From Onchocerca volvulus (taxonomy: Eukaryota; Nematoda; Chromadorea; Rhabditida; Onchocercidae): a DNA stretch of 64,000 nucleotides. The notes beneath the pieces were generated by a model. It was not told the DNA's origin, made no database searches, and saw only the letters and a list, made by a program, of their open reading frames with translations. The DNA lies in the NCBI GenBank assembly GCA_000499405.2, contig HG738137.1:8138839-8202838 (forward strand), read 5' to 3'. The translations under genes were made by a program, and so were the position numbers. This document shows, piece after piece, positions 11,766 to 23,007 of the stretch (its first letter is position 1; the number at the start of each line of letters is the position of its first letter).

Positions 11766-12110
11766 CTATATAAATAAAAATGTAAATGCTATCTGTTAAA
11801 ACTCTAATAACTCCTCAATTTCTCCACCGATTTCTTCCAAATTTTGACACAACCTTATATTCAAGTAGGCGAGTGATCTTTTATGCACCAAAATACTTTT
11901 TTTCACGTGTCACGTACGTGACAACTAAGAATAGGTGAGGAGGCGGAGTTTATTAGTTCCGACTTCCTTTTTTCTCTCATTCTCCTTCTTCCGCGCATCT
12001 CTCTATCGTTTTTTCCTCTCATTCTCCTTCTCCCGCGCATCTCTCTATTCTTTTTTCTCTCATCCTCCTTCTTCCGCGCATCTCTCTATCCTGAAGAAAA
12101 TCGGATTTCA
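11766..12110. repeat. Second Helitron-like 5' terminal block with pyrimidine-rich tandem repeats
   Basis: TCTATATAAATAAAAATG again at about 11770, a perfect palindrome GTCACGTACGTGAC at 11909-11922, then about three copies of a 45-bp pyrimidine-rich unit (CTCTCATTCTCC, TTCCGCGCATCTCTCTAT). It is the reverse complement of 3744-4165. It lies just inside the terminal repeat at 11335, upstream of helicase coding sequence. Confidence 0.65.
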
Positions 12111-12248
12111 TAAAAGTAAAAGCTAAAAAAATTAAAAGCTGAAAAAATAAGAAATAAAAAGTCAAAAAAAAAATTGAAAAAAATAGAAGAAATTCGGATT
12201 TCATAAAAGTAAAAGCTAAAAAAATAGAAGAAATTAAACATAGTATCA

Positions 12249-12300
12249 CTACGTTTTAATAACGTGTTACGGCTTTTAATGACGTGTTACGCTGTAACAT
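12249..12300 (+). repeat. Short direct repeats of ACGTGTTACG
   Basis: Two direct copies of TTTTAAT(A/G)ACGTGTTACG spaced 21 bases apart, followed by the related half TAACATTACGTTA. They lie about 60 bp upstream of the helicase remnant. No protein or RNA role can be assigned. Confidence 0.6.
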
Positions 12301-12339
12301 TACGTTATGAATTAATGTACTTAATGTATTTAAACGAGG

Positions 12340-14223
12340 CGAACCAGTTGAAGAAGAATGCTTCTTCCTTCTATGTTGTTAGTAAATGTGCCCGGTCCAA
12401 CCTCCTTCCAGCAATTAAAAATTTTCAACGGCGTTACACATGCTACTTTCCGCAGTGCATGTCAAGCTTTGAATTTATTGGAGAACGATCGACACTGGAA
12501 TGTATGCATATATGACTTACAACATGTCACATCCAAATCAAATTCGTACACTGTTTGCAATCATATTGACCGCCTGCTCTCCTTCATCTCCAGCGGAGTT
12601 ATGAGAGAAATATAAATCATATATGGCTGAAGATATTCTGCATCGAATACGCAGCGAAAATTCAAATATGAATATGGATTTCACAGCAGAAATCTACAAC
12701 GAAGCGTTGATAATGATTGAGGATTTGTTTTTACAAATTGCGAACAAAGTTCTCAATCAATTGGGAATGCCATCACCGAATCGATCTGCTGCTGCTTCGC
12801 TTGATGTAGAATTGCATCGCGAGCGAAATTACAACATTGCTGATCTTTCGTCATCTGTGCAATCAAATATTTCTAAACTTACGTGTTTGAGCAGAGAAGC
12901 ATTTACGATCGAATAATGCAAACTGTCAATAGAGGAGTTGGAGAAATCTTCTTTTTGGATGCTCCAGGAGGAACTGGTAAAACTTTTCTAATTAGATTGA
13001 TTCTGGCAACAATTCGGTCCCAAAATGGCACAGCCTTAGCTCTTATCATCGTCCGGATATCTGCAACATTGCTACCAGGTGGAAGATCTGCTCATTCCGC
13101 TTTGAAATTGCCATTGAATACCAACTTGATTGAAACTTCCACATGCAACATTTCCAAAACATCGGGCATGGGTAAAGTATTACAAAAATGCAAACTTACT
13201 GTTTGGGATGAATGTACAATGGCGCACAAAAAATCGATCGAGGCTCTTGATCGATCGTGGCAAGATTTACGTGGAAATATCAGACCATTTGGGAACGCAT
13301 TAATATTGTTTGCAGGAGATTTCAGGCAAACATTACCTGTAACACCAGCGGACGAAATAAATGCTTGCCTGAAGTACTCCACTTTGTGCAGACACGTAAA
13401 GACGTTTAAATTAACTACAAACATGCGTGTTCAATTGCAAAATGATCGATCAGCACGAATATTCTCACATCAATTGCTGGAAATTGGAAACGGAGAGATG
13501 CCGGTTGATCTGATCACAGGACGAATTTCACTGCCTCATAACTTCCGCAATTTAGTAACCTCAAAAGAAGAGTTGGTTGAAAAAATATTTCCCAATATTC
13601 AAATTAATTATAAGAATCACGATTGGCTGAGTGTACGAGCTATTCTTGCGGCCAAGAACAAAGACGTCGACGAACTTAACAATTTTATACAATCTAACAT
13701 TCAAAGCGAGATGGTCACATATAGATCCTTCGACACTGTTGTGGAAGCAGATGAAGCGGTTAATTATCCAACAGAATTTTTGAATTCACTCGATCTGCCA
13801 GGGATGCCACCGCACGTATTGCAGTTGAAAATCGGCGTGCCAATTATCATATTGCGAAATATCAACCAAAACTTTGTAACGGCACGCGGATTGCAGTAAA
13901 AAAATTAACAAGCAACGTTATAGAGGCATCAGTCTTAACATGACCTTTCAAAGGTGAAGATTTCCTTATTCCTCGCATTCCTATTATTCCATATGCCATT
14001 TCAATTTAAGAGATTGCAATTCCCAGTTCGATTGGCATTTGCATTCACCATCAACAAAGCTCAGGGTCAATCTTTGGAATTATGCGGTTTAGATCTAGAG
14101 ACCGATTGCTTTTCACATGGACAATTATATGTTGCGTGTTCTAGAGTCGGCAAACCAGACAGTCTCTATATCTACACAGAAAATGGAACAACAAAAAATA
14201 TTGTGTACCCACAAGTATTGTAA
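12340..14223 (+). pseudogene. Helitron Pif1-like helicase, copy 2 (largely open, frameshifted)
   Basis: This is the helicase half of a Helitron transposase; in intact elements it unwinds DNA during rolling-circle transposition. 12358-12615 reads MLLVNVPGPTSF then the FRSACQALNLLEND block. 12623-12916 is the leader with SQLG-type helix and MPSPNRSA. 12883-13899 is an open 338-codon frame with Walker A GGTGKT (near codon 30), Walker B WDECTMAHK and the FAGDFRQTLPV motif III. 13954-14223 carries the motif with INKAQGQS and YVACSR, ending in the usual NIVYPQVL. Frames shift near 12615, 12885 and 13900-13950. No HUH nuclease domain is present, so even with repaired frames it would be a helicase only. 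Confidence 0.88.
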
Positions 14224-14289
14224 AATTAATGTTTTTGAAATTGAGGAAATGAAAAGGAAATAAAAATGTTTTTAAAAACATTTACCCAT

Positions 14290-14586
14290 TGGAATGCAGC
14301 GCGTATTAAAATTTGAAATCAATCGATGAATATTTAAAAACATGCGCGTATTCGACTGTAACTTTGTGTCAAAATTTTAAAGCAATAGGTTAAGGACTTT
14401 CCGGCATTTAAGATTTTGAATATAGATAATGTGCGTGTTTAGGAACTTACGGAGGTTTAAGATTTTGAACAAACAAACATTGACATTTCTATTTATATAG
14501 ATTAGCCGGAGCCGGACAAGCGAAGCGTGGCCGGCCCCCATAGACTGGCTGGATCGGCTGCGCGGAGCGCGGCCGGGTCCAGCTAG
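14290..14586. repeat. Helitron right terminus with GC-rich hairpin and CTAG end
   Basis: Reverse complement of the start of 11335-11765. It ends in two hairpin halves (GCCGGAGCCGG with GGCCGGCCCC, then GGCTGCGCGGAGCGCGGCC) and finishes GGTCCAGCTAG before TATA. The element bounded by 11335 and 14586 would be about 3.25 kb, with the helicase remnant inside. Confidence 0.75.
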
Positions 14587-14594
14587 TATAAAAT

Positions 14595-14801
14595 ATTATT
14601 TGTTGCATACTGTTGCTATGAATTTGCTAAAACTTTTTTAAAAATTTTTTTTTCGAAAATTATCCAGTTCCATTCTTTTTCAGTAATTGATTAATATAAT
14701 TACTCATACCATTTTTCATCTTCTTTTCATATTATCTGATTATTGGTTGGTTGAAATTTGCAATTAATTCATAGTTAGAAGAGGGTAATATTTCAACATA
14801 T
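14595..14801 (+). repeat. Duplicate of the carboxypeptidase gene 5' flank
   Basis: About 205 bp closely resembling 35760-35966, the DNA immediately upstream of the carboxypeptidase start codon. Shared stretches include CATTCTTTTTCAGTAATTGA, AATTACTCATACC and AGAAGAGGGTAATATTTCAA. Similarity stops at the point where the start codon would follow. The copy lies between a Helitron end (14586) and an LTR-like repeat (14865). Confidence 0.75.
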
Positions 14802-14864
14802 GCTGCCGATCTTCTTTGACCGTGACAATAATTAAGAGTTCTTATTTCTTATCGTATTGCTATT

Positions 14865-15299
14865 GAACCTCAAACTAGAATAATTAAACCTTTATATTTG
14901 ATGACACGATAACGGACACGACAATTATAATATCAATCAAATCAACAGAATAATTTCAATGATGATACAACTCAAAGAAAAATACAGACTAAATATAGTC
15001 GGATAGATTCAACCAACCGACCTAGTGGCAGCACATCATTTTGAATGATCTTATCCTCAGGTTCCTCTTCGTATTTAGAGAGAGAGGATCCTGATAAAGT
15101 TTTTTCTGCAAGAAAGTGCCTTTGTTAATGCATGAGAGCATGTCTTTTTGGCGCATAATCTATACTATAATATAGAAAAAAAAGTTATAAAGCCATTTAA
15201 CTTAAAAACAAAGAAATAAATCCACACAACCAATAAGAGATACATTTAAAGAACAAGAAAATCATTTATGCTTTGCTACTCCTCGCGGTTTCAGCGACA
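14865..15299 (-). mobile_element. Solo-LTR-like repeat, copy 1
   Basis: On the minus strand it begins TGTCGCTGAAACCGCGAGGA and ends TTTGAGGTTC. The same boundaries and several inner blocks (for example GGATCCTG, CCTTTGTT, the AATAAAGG/TTTAAT region) occur on the plus strand at 22498-23007. The sharp loss of similarity at both ends is what an LTR would show. No internal retroelement genes or target-site duplication could be found. Confidence 0.5.
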
Positions 15300-16720
15300 A
15301 TATAGATTGACGCAAGAAAATTAAAAATGATGAAATTTATCCTTTCTTCACTAAGAAATTGTAGACAATTGAAGAAGTTATTGTAGAAACAAAATAGCTC
15401 TCAAAATAATTCAGTTCAGTTGGAAAATTGATTTCATTTCATCTCCAAGGCCAATAACAGTGGTTTGCTCAACAGAATCCCATTTAAAACTGTGAGTTAA
15501 AGTCTTAAGTCTTCGAAATTTCTTGAACACGCGCCATATCTTTTGAAAAACGCAACAATTCGAATGCAACGTTGTATTTCAAATTAATTGGAGAACTTGA
15601 AATGTTGTATGGAAATGAACAACAAACAGTTACATTTTATTCATATAGGTGATGCTCACACTTTTAGTTATTGTCTCGTTAACAACAATATGCATTGATA
15701 CGAAAAGGCGATGGAATAGTTGGTCTTAAATTATTTGACAAAATCAGCAAAACTATTCAGTATTATATGTGACAAACTTTTCTGAAAGACAAGCAATAAT
15801 ACTAATCGAAATCATCATAACAATTTCTTAATATTGCACGACTTTGAAAGGATAACTTCTTTTTGTCAAATAATTTATTTTTTTTTTTTTCCCCAACTAT
15901 AATAATTTTTTCCCCAACTATAATAAATATTTAAATGTATAAAGTCCAGCTTTTTTAAGATTCAAAATCTAGGAAACATTAAAAACATTTGCATATTCTC
16001 ACAAAGTTGTGAAATTTCTGGATTTAGAAGAATATAAAGCTATGAAAATTTGAAAAAAAAAATCACGATTTGAATCCCACATTTACCTGCTGCAAACTTG
16101 TTTGGAATAAAATTGTAAGCAAGACAAGATTATTTGCAAGTCATAAAAAATGTAAACTAAATGAAGTAAAGACTCATAGTCAAAAAAACCAGCAAAGTTT
16201 ACAGAAATTCGATTTTAGTTATTAAATCAATTTTAATTATTAATGCTATCACCAGTTATCAACAAATCATGATAGTAAATCATTATTGATATTAATGCAT
16301 TATTTTCAATGACTTTGTCTCACCATCTAAAAACATCTTGACCTGATTTTTTCATCTCAGTATCCGTTGTAGATATTACTAAAGGCATTGATTCTTAAAT
16401 ATTATTAAAACTTTGACAAATTAGCTTTGTGGATTCTCAAAAATACGCTATTTCCGAACCAAAATAAAACTGTCATCTGAAGTAGGAAAGTGACAATAAT
16501 TGGCATCAGAACATGCAAAAAATGAATTTGGAAAGAAAATTACTGAAGGTCAAATTTCGATAGCCATTTCGGATCGATTAGTTTAGCTTTTATTCAGTTA
16601 ACATATCCAAATTCAATGCCACTAAAATATATGCAAATATGTGCAACATGCGGTGAAAAAAGATTTAACTTAACAACAGATATGATAATTTTTTTCAATA
16701 AACACGATAATTTTTATAAA
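15300..16720. other. No gene; decayed Helitron terminus at 15490-15660
   Basis: A degraded inverted copy of the Helitron end can be followed from about 15500 (TTCTTGAACACGCGCCATAT) to TTTTATTCATATAGG near 15655. The rest is AT-rich sequence with broken frames that I cannot assign. Confidence 0.5.
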
Positions 16721-16721
16721 T

Positions 16722-17045
16722 AAAAATGTGAATGCTACCTGTTACTAATCACGAATCTACGGGATATTCTCCACCGATTCTTTTCAAATTTTGACACAAC
16801 CTTGTACTCCAATAGTCTTTTTTAATGAGTAGATATACTTACTTTTTCACGTGTCACGTCCGTGACAACTGAAAATAGGTGAGGAGGTGGAGTTCATTGA
16901 CTCCGTCTATCTTTTTTTTGTCATTCTTCTTTTTCTCCCATCTCTCTCTCTCTTCTTCTTGAGTAAAAGATACGGTTAGCAATAATAATAGAAATTAATC
17001 AATAATAAAAATAACAATTAATGATTAATAATAATGATAATATTA

Positions 17046-17077
<32 letters not shown>

Positions 17078-18222
17078 GAATAATGAACAGTAATAAATTA
17101 TAACAAATAAATAATAATGAATAACGATAAAGAATGCTGAACAATAATAAATAATATTAAACAATAAATACTGCATAATGATAAATAATTGGCCAGTCCT
17201 TTGTAACCCTCAACTAGGGTCAATGTCGATTACCCTAATGCACCAACAAAGGCGCATCATCATCACGCGCTAAGAAAGGCGCTCTTTTCTATCATTTTAT
17301 ATAGGAATTTCAACGACAGTGGTTTAATGCATCGACTCGAGTTTTTTCTCTTTATGCCGTTTTTTCCTTTTTTGTTTAATAAATTTATCATTATATTTGT
17401 TTTATTGATATTACTGATTTTTTATTGCTACGTAGTAGATAATAATTAATAATAAATAATGATAAATAATGACAAATAATAATAAATAATTATAATTAAT
17501 AATAAAAAATAAGGAATTTCTTGACTCCGTCCCGTTCCACATCTTCATGAGTATTAATAGCGCAAGATAAACTATTGCAGCCTCTAGATGATTATAAATA
17601 TTTCGAGAGGATTATATATGCGTTATTTCAATTAAAGAGATTGCAATTCCCAATTTGATAGACGTTTTTATTAACAATCAACAAAGCTCAGAGACAATCC
17701 TTACAATTTAGATCAATGGTAAAATTTACTAAAAGAGGCAATTCAAAACACAATCTAACTATAGAAGTCAGAGAGATAATTCTTAAATTGCTTGAACGAT
17801 ACGTTTGATTACACACTATCCTGACCGCGCAACTACATTCCCCACAAATCAAAAAATAAACGAATCACATTTCTCACAAAGCAAACAAACGAAAAGCTTG
17901 AACTGCTTGGGTTATTTATTTAAAAACATTTGCCTAATCGAATGTAACACATATGAAAATTTCAAATCAACCGATGAAAATTTAAAAACATGCCGTATTC
18001 GACTGCAACTAATTTCAATACAATAGGTTAAGAACTTTCCAATGTTTAAGAATTTGAATGTAGATAATGTGCGTGTTTAAGAACTTACGGAGGTTTAAGA
18101 TTTTGAACAAACGAACATTGACATTTCTATTTATATAAGTCAGCTGGAACCAGACACGTGAAGCGTGGTTGTCCCCATGGATAGGTGGCTCGGCCGTGCG
18201 GAGCATGGCCGCTCCAGCTAGT
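16722..18222 (+). mobile_element. Internally deleted Helitron derivative, copy 3
   Basis: The left part (16722-16960) has TATAAATAAAAATGTGAATG and the dyad GTCACGTCCGTGAC at 16853-16866. (AAT)n tracts follow. 17620-17720 holds a short broken Pif1 C-terminal fragment (FQLKRLQFPI, then TINKAQRQS). 17740-18222 is the long terminal repeat ending in GC-rich hairpin halves and GCTCCAGCTAG at 18222. The helicase ATPase core and all Rep sequence are gone, so this would be non-autonomous. Confidence 0.65.
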
Positions 18223-18243
18223 TTTAAATAAATGTTATATACA

Positions 18244-18344
18244 TATTTATAACTTTGATGTTTAAAACTAGAAACGTATATATATATATGATATATATAT
18301 ATATATATATATGTTTCTAGTTTTAAACATCAAAGTTATAAATA
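18244..18344. repeat. Perfect 32-bp inverted repeat with (TA)n spacer
   Basis: Arms 18244-18275 and 18313-18344 are exact reverse complements (TTTATAACTTTGATGTTTAA within the left arm). The 37-base spacer is almost pure TA. It lies between the Helitron end and the 3' end of the GPCR gene. Confidence 0.9.
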
Positions 18345-18452
18345 CATAAACGAAACAGTTCCACATTTAAATTCATAAGTTTTAAAAGGAGTCACTAAAT
18401 TTCAAGAAAATTGTTTTATAAATTGCCTCATAGTTTCAGATTACGCCATTTA

Positions 18453-20826
18453 CTACTGCATTCCATTTATCTTAGTACCAATAATAAAGACCTTAGTTTT
18501 TAAGAGTGGAGTTCTCAAATGTAACAAATGGGCTAAATATTTTTTTACGATGCTTCGTGCTCCTTTACTGTAAATGAAATAAGTAGTTGGCAACATGGCA
18601 CAAATGAAAATGGCATAGCAATTTGTAAAAATTTTCGATGGAATGGTGATTCTTTCGCCGAAAATTCGAATCAAAAATGGTGGCAAAAAGTTGATATTAA
18701 TAACTCCAATTTCAATTATACCACAATATATTGCAGCTTGAATTAGCAGGGACCTTTCATAATCATGAGTTTTCACTGCATTTCCTCCATGTCCAGCAAG
18801 TATTTTCTTCTTTTCTAAAAATATTTTTTAATTTAGCATAAAATAAATATACGAAGGAACATTTCATAATTCAAAAAATTTTATATTTACTCTTCAAAAC
18901 TAATTTTAAAACAGACGATATATTTTTATCTTTCAATCTTTATTATAAAAAGATCTTTTTTATCTCGTATTCTTTATTATGCACGAAAAAAAGCAATTTA
19001 ATAATGCAAACTTTGATTTCGATTGATATCTGCTGTAGATCGTTGTTTACGACGTATACTATAGAATATCGCAATATACATGATGAACATTATATTGGGT
19101 ATGATTAATGCCCAAATATCACGAATTCTAAAGAACGTCAAGTAAATAATCATTGAAAACATTTTTCAGTTGACATTTACTGCAACGCTAAGAAGTGAAA
19201 AGACGTGGTTACTTCAGCAGGTAAATTTTTACCTAGGATTAAATTTTTCAAATATATTAGAGATCAGTTGATACTAAGGAGCAATAGGAATTCAGCTCGC
19301 ATCTGAAGTTTTAGAATTTCGTGATTTTAGAATTAGATTCAAAATTTTGCTGAAATTGAACAAAATGTTATTGAAAAATAACCTCCACCAAGTTTCGCCT
19401 TTTCCGTTTGATTTTGCACAATCTCTTTTCCAACTCAAATTCCAGACAAGGAATTTTCTGGTACAAAAATAATAATCACCAATGGTAATCGCTAAAAATT
19501 TATCCTTATTATGAGCAGTCTGCTGATAAATCCGATAAAAGTCATTGAAATTTAAAATGTATCAAAACAATTATGAATTATCAAATTCAATTAAAAATCG
19601 ATCTACTTTGAATACGCCGGATTATCACGATGGGATATTAATTACTGTAGCACAATGCTGGCGCAACTGAATTTTTCAGAAATGACAAAATGTTTTTCCA
19701 GAATCCCTATTCAGAAAGATGCTTTATAATAGGACGTCCATGCATAGATTATTTGAAGAATAACATTTGTTGTTTAAAAGAAATCATTTTGTTCATTCTT
19801 TTGAAAAATATCAATGTATCATACCGGAAACTGTTAACCATACGAGGATGATCAGAAAATACAGTCTTGCTGACTTGAAAAAAGCATTGTATTTCGGTAA
19901 AATAAACACCACAAAGCGATTCAGTGTCATCAAAAATGAAAAATGGAGTACGGCATAGATTGCAAAAGTATTGAAGGTTGAGAATGTATTGTTAATCCAT
20001 GTTGTCTGGTTCGCTAAAATACGAATGAATAATTTATTTAAAAGAAATTTTTTTTATTATTGCGATGAAAATATTCGGACTCAAAAATCTCCAAAAAAGT
20101 TCCTCACAACGAATAAACTATACAATGTATATTTCAAAATTTTACTTCAATATTTTGATTTACTATTCATAAAAATTGAATTTTGCGCTTCAAATTCACC
20201 TCGGAAGGTGAGTTTGATATGCAAAATTCAATTCGATATAATTTACAATGTATAAAACCGAATTTATCATTAATACTAATTATACAAAAAAATACTAGTT
20301 GTTGTTGTATAAGAAGAATATAAATGGAAAGTATCAGTTTGGAATAGTCCCTGCCGTTAAAATATTTCGTACTGGGAACTAGAAGTCTTACTTATTTGCT
20401 AAATTAGTTCCATTACTAGTTTCATTATATACTAGTTATTATTAGTTTCATTAGCAACAATACCTTCGTTCTTCAAATTTTCATTTATAAAAAATTATTT
20501 AAAACAATCAAGCTAGAAAGCGAATAATCCCAAAGTAATATATCCACTGGATGTAAATGAAATGACTTACCAAATAAATTGTTTTTAGTTTGTAATATTT
20601 CAGGAATTACAACAACTAGTTGTGGAAGAAAAGCCATAAAATGGGAAATAATTAGTTGTAATGCGATAAGAACAAATGCTTGACTGTAATACTTATCTTG
20701 CCGTCGACAGAACAATACGATAGCCATCAATAAATTAATCGTAATACCGTATAGCAAGAAAATAATAAAAAGTAGAACTGCTATGTATTTTATAGTCTTA
20801 TGATGCTCGTCTCTTATGTCTAACAT
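18453..20826 (-). CDS. Nematode 7TM chemoreceptor-type GPCR (Srx-like), five exons
   Basis: Exons on the minus strand: 20826-20571, 20013-19825, 19491-19383, 19127-19012, 18814-18453. All have GT-AG borders and phases that agree (1,1,2,1), giving 343 residues. TM1 is about 15-41 and TM2 about 50-75. TM3 ends in LNRF (117-119 NRF in place of DRY), and TM4 is about 133-153. A Cys/Trp-rich second extracellular loop follows, then TM5 (ALIIPNIMFIMYIAIF), a basic Lys/Arg loop, TM6 about 244-272 and TM7 about 284-306. The NRF motif and the LLIQ in TM6 recall the nematode Srx-type families; the exact family is inference. The exon 4 donor (AAA|GTTTGC) is weak. The start chosen is the first Met in frame. 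A leader homologous to that of copy 1 exists upstream but is out of frame by one base. Likely a sensory-neuron membrane receptor. Confidence 0.82.
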
Positions 20827-21900
20827 ATTTTCGTATTTTTTTCCGGAAAAGTTGAGGGAAATATTAGAAATAATATGATAATAGAGCAAGAATGAGCCAT
20901 ATTCTCTTAATATATAAGTCCCTTCATTATAACAGGAAAGAAATAATTTCAACTGGCATAAAACTTCAATATCTGAAATATGAGCTTCTAAAAGTTCTGA
21001 TTCGAATTTGTAAAATAATAAATTTTTAATGAAAATGCACTAATATTAATGGGAATGTATCAATACTATTCTGATAAAAATTCATTTCAATAAAGCCTTA
21101 TTTTTTAACTTCGTTGTCATATGTAATGCTATTAGTAATGCTATTTTTATTATTTGATTTGAATCGGTTCGAAGTATACAGATGAATGTAATTTATAAAG
21201 GACATTTATTTCATTTTCTCTAGATTTTATCAAGCAATGTTTGACACAATAATTTAGAACATTTCGAAGTTCTAGTATTTTTCAGTTGAGGCAATGGATT
21301 TGAGGAAGGAAAACTTCATTCAGTAACTCAATAATAATTACAATTAATTAATTTTTCAAGTATTCAGCTATGGTTTTTAGATAATCGAAGAATTTGCGAT
21401 ATAAAATAATCAACCTCGGAAAAATGTAATGATGGAGGAATTTAAAAAATGCTTTTGCAAATGAAATGTTGAAGCTGCAATATGTCTAAATATCATTTTT
21501 TTTTATTTTTTTTGATCTATTTCTTTTTTTTTTTCAAATCCGAAGAACAATTTCTTTTAGTCCAATGTATTTTTCACATCTTTAATTTTTTCTACTCCAT
21601 TAAATTTATCAAGTATTAAAGTAGTTTGTTTTATCGATTTTGTACGAATATAACTTTAACATTTGCAGGGTAATTTCTATAGATTTTCATATTTATTAAA
21701 CTATGATTGATTTCTACTATTTAAGTTACTTCGTAAATATTTACTTCATTTTCAAGTCTCAGTTTGTTGACATTACTCGAGTATTATATGAATGATTTCA
21801 TATTGTATATTGAATTTGCTCATTAAGTCAAAATTTTCACTTTTTATATAGTGATGTCATAATATGTCAACCGTTTATATGTTTTTTTGATATAGAAATC
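20827..21900 (-). promoter_or_regulatory. Conserved 5' flank of the intact GPCR
   Basis: Shares blocks with the flanks of the two pseudogene copies, including the AGCAATGTTTGACACAATAA region near 21232 and the GTCAACCGTTTATATG segment near 21867. The leader ATG at about 20904 is followed after 26 codons by a stop because one base is missing relative to copy 1. Conservation across three copies reflects duplication and is not by itself proof of function. Confidence 0.5.
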
Positions 21901-22114
21901 AGAATTTAAACATAATCGTATCATCATGGTTCCAATTTCTCTATTGTTATCCTCAAAACATTTATTTTAACGCAAGTTTTTTAAACGAACTTACTTTAAA
22001 CAGATAAGAATGATAGATGCTTTCTTTAAGTAATCTGATAAAGTTTGAAGTCAGTAAGCGTTTTGCAATCTTTGATCATCACATGATTAAGAAAGATAAA
22101 GTAGGATTTAAAAG

Positions 22115-22290
22115 GATTCTATGTAAATAAAAATGCAAGTGTGACCTGTTGCCCCACCGATTTTGCTTTCAAATTTTAATACAATCTTGTATTCGAATAG
22201 GCCATCATATTTATGTAGAAATTTCACGTCCGTGAAAACTAAAAGTAGTGGTGGGCGGGAGTGGAATTTTTTGACTCTACTTGCACGATG
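22115..22290. repeat. Helitron-like terminus fragment
   Basis: Begins CTATGTAAATAAAAATGCAA and carries the weakened dyad TTCACGTCCGTGAA at 22223-22236, then a GGGCGGGAGTGGA stretch. It resembles the left part of 16722-16960. No coding sequence follows. Confidence 0.55.
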
Positions 22291-22497
22291 CTTTCATGAT
22301 TGGATTGAATTTTTGGCTCCATCCTCCCACGCAAAATGCAAAGCATCGATTTGCGAGTATTTTATTAACACTGAATATTATAAAAAGTAAAAAGTTTCAA
22401 AAATAAGCATTATTTTCATCTTTTTGTTTATATTCCTATACACATTTTATCTATATAAATTTGCTTAATTACAGTATAATGAAAATAAAAAGGAGCT

Positions 22498-23007
22498 TGT
22501 CGCTGAAATCGCGAGATAAATGAAGAAAAAGGAAAAAAAAAACCAGTGATCCCTTTGTTTAAAATTTTACATTGCATATCTCATGTAGTTGATTGTAGAA
22601 TCATTTTTGTCTATCCAGTTTAAAGAGCTTAAAAAAGCTCTCTCTTATCATCAGCTAACTACAAGGACAATCTCACGCGCATCAAAGGCGCATGCTTCCG
22701 AGACAACAAAGGATCTTTCTTGTCTCTAAGGAATGTACCAGGATCCTCCATCCACGAAGAAGATGGGATGGGGTCCTGATTACAAAATTATTTCAACCAA
22801 CAAACTACCATCAGCTCGGTCGAGCGGACCAGCTGGTAATAAACTAATTCTTCTTCTTTACCAAACCTATCTACCCCCTTTTTATGTTATAATCTCTTCA
22901 TGATATTATCGGAATTGTATTGTTAATATAATTGTTGTAATAATTGTTGTGTATGTTGATTTATAAATTAATCATAATAAAGGTTTAATTACCCAAGTTT
23001 GAGGTTC
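22498..23007 (+). mobile_element. Solo-LTR-like repeat, copy 2
   Basis: Starts TGTCGCTGAAATCGCGAG and ends CAAGTTTGAGGTTC, with a possible polyadenylation signal AATAAAGG near 22975. Less AT-rich than its surroundings. It is the opposite-strand relative of 14865-15299. No gag or pol sequence lies on either side and I could not see a target-site duplication. Confidence 0.5.

Noticed and set aside
13092..13424. 110-codon minus-strand open frame
   Set aside because: Shadow of the Helitron helicase ATPase domain on the plus strand; the same holds for 1169-1483 against the post-Rep block.
19767..19958. Plus-strand open frame
   Set aside because: It is the antisense of GPCR exon 2, whose splice sites and paralogue support the minus strand.
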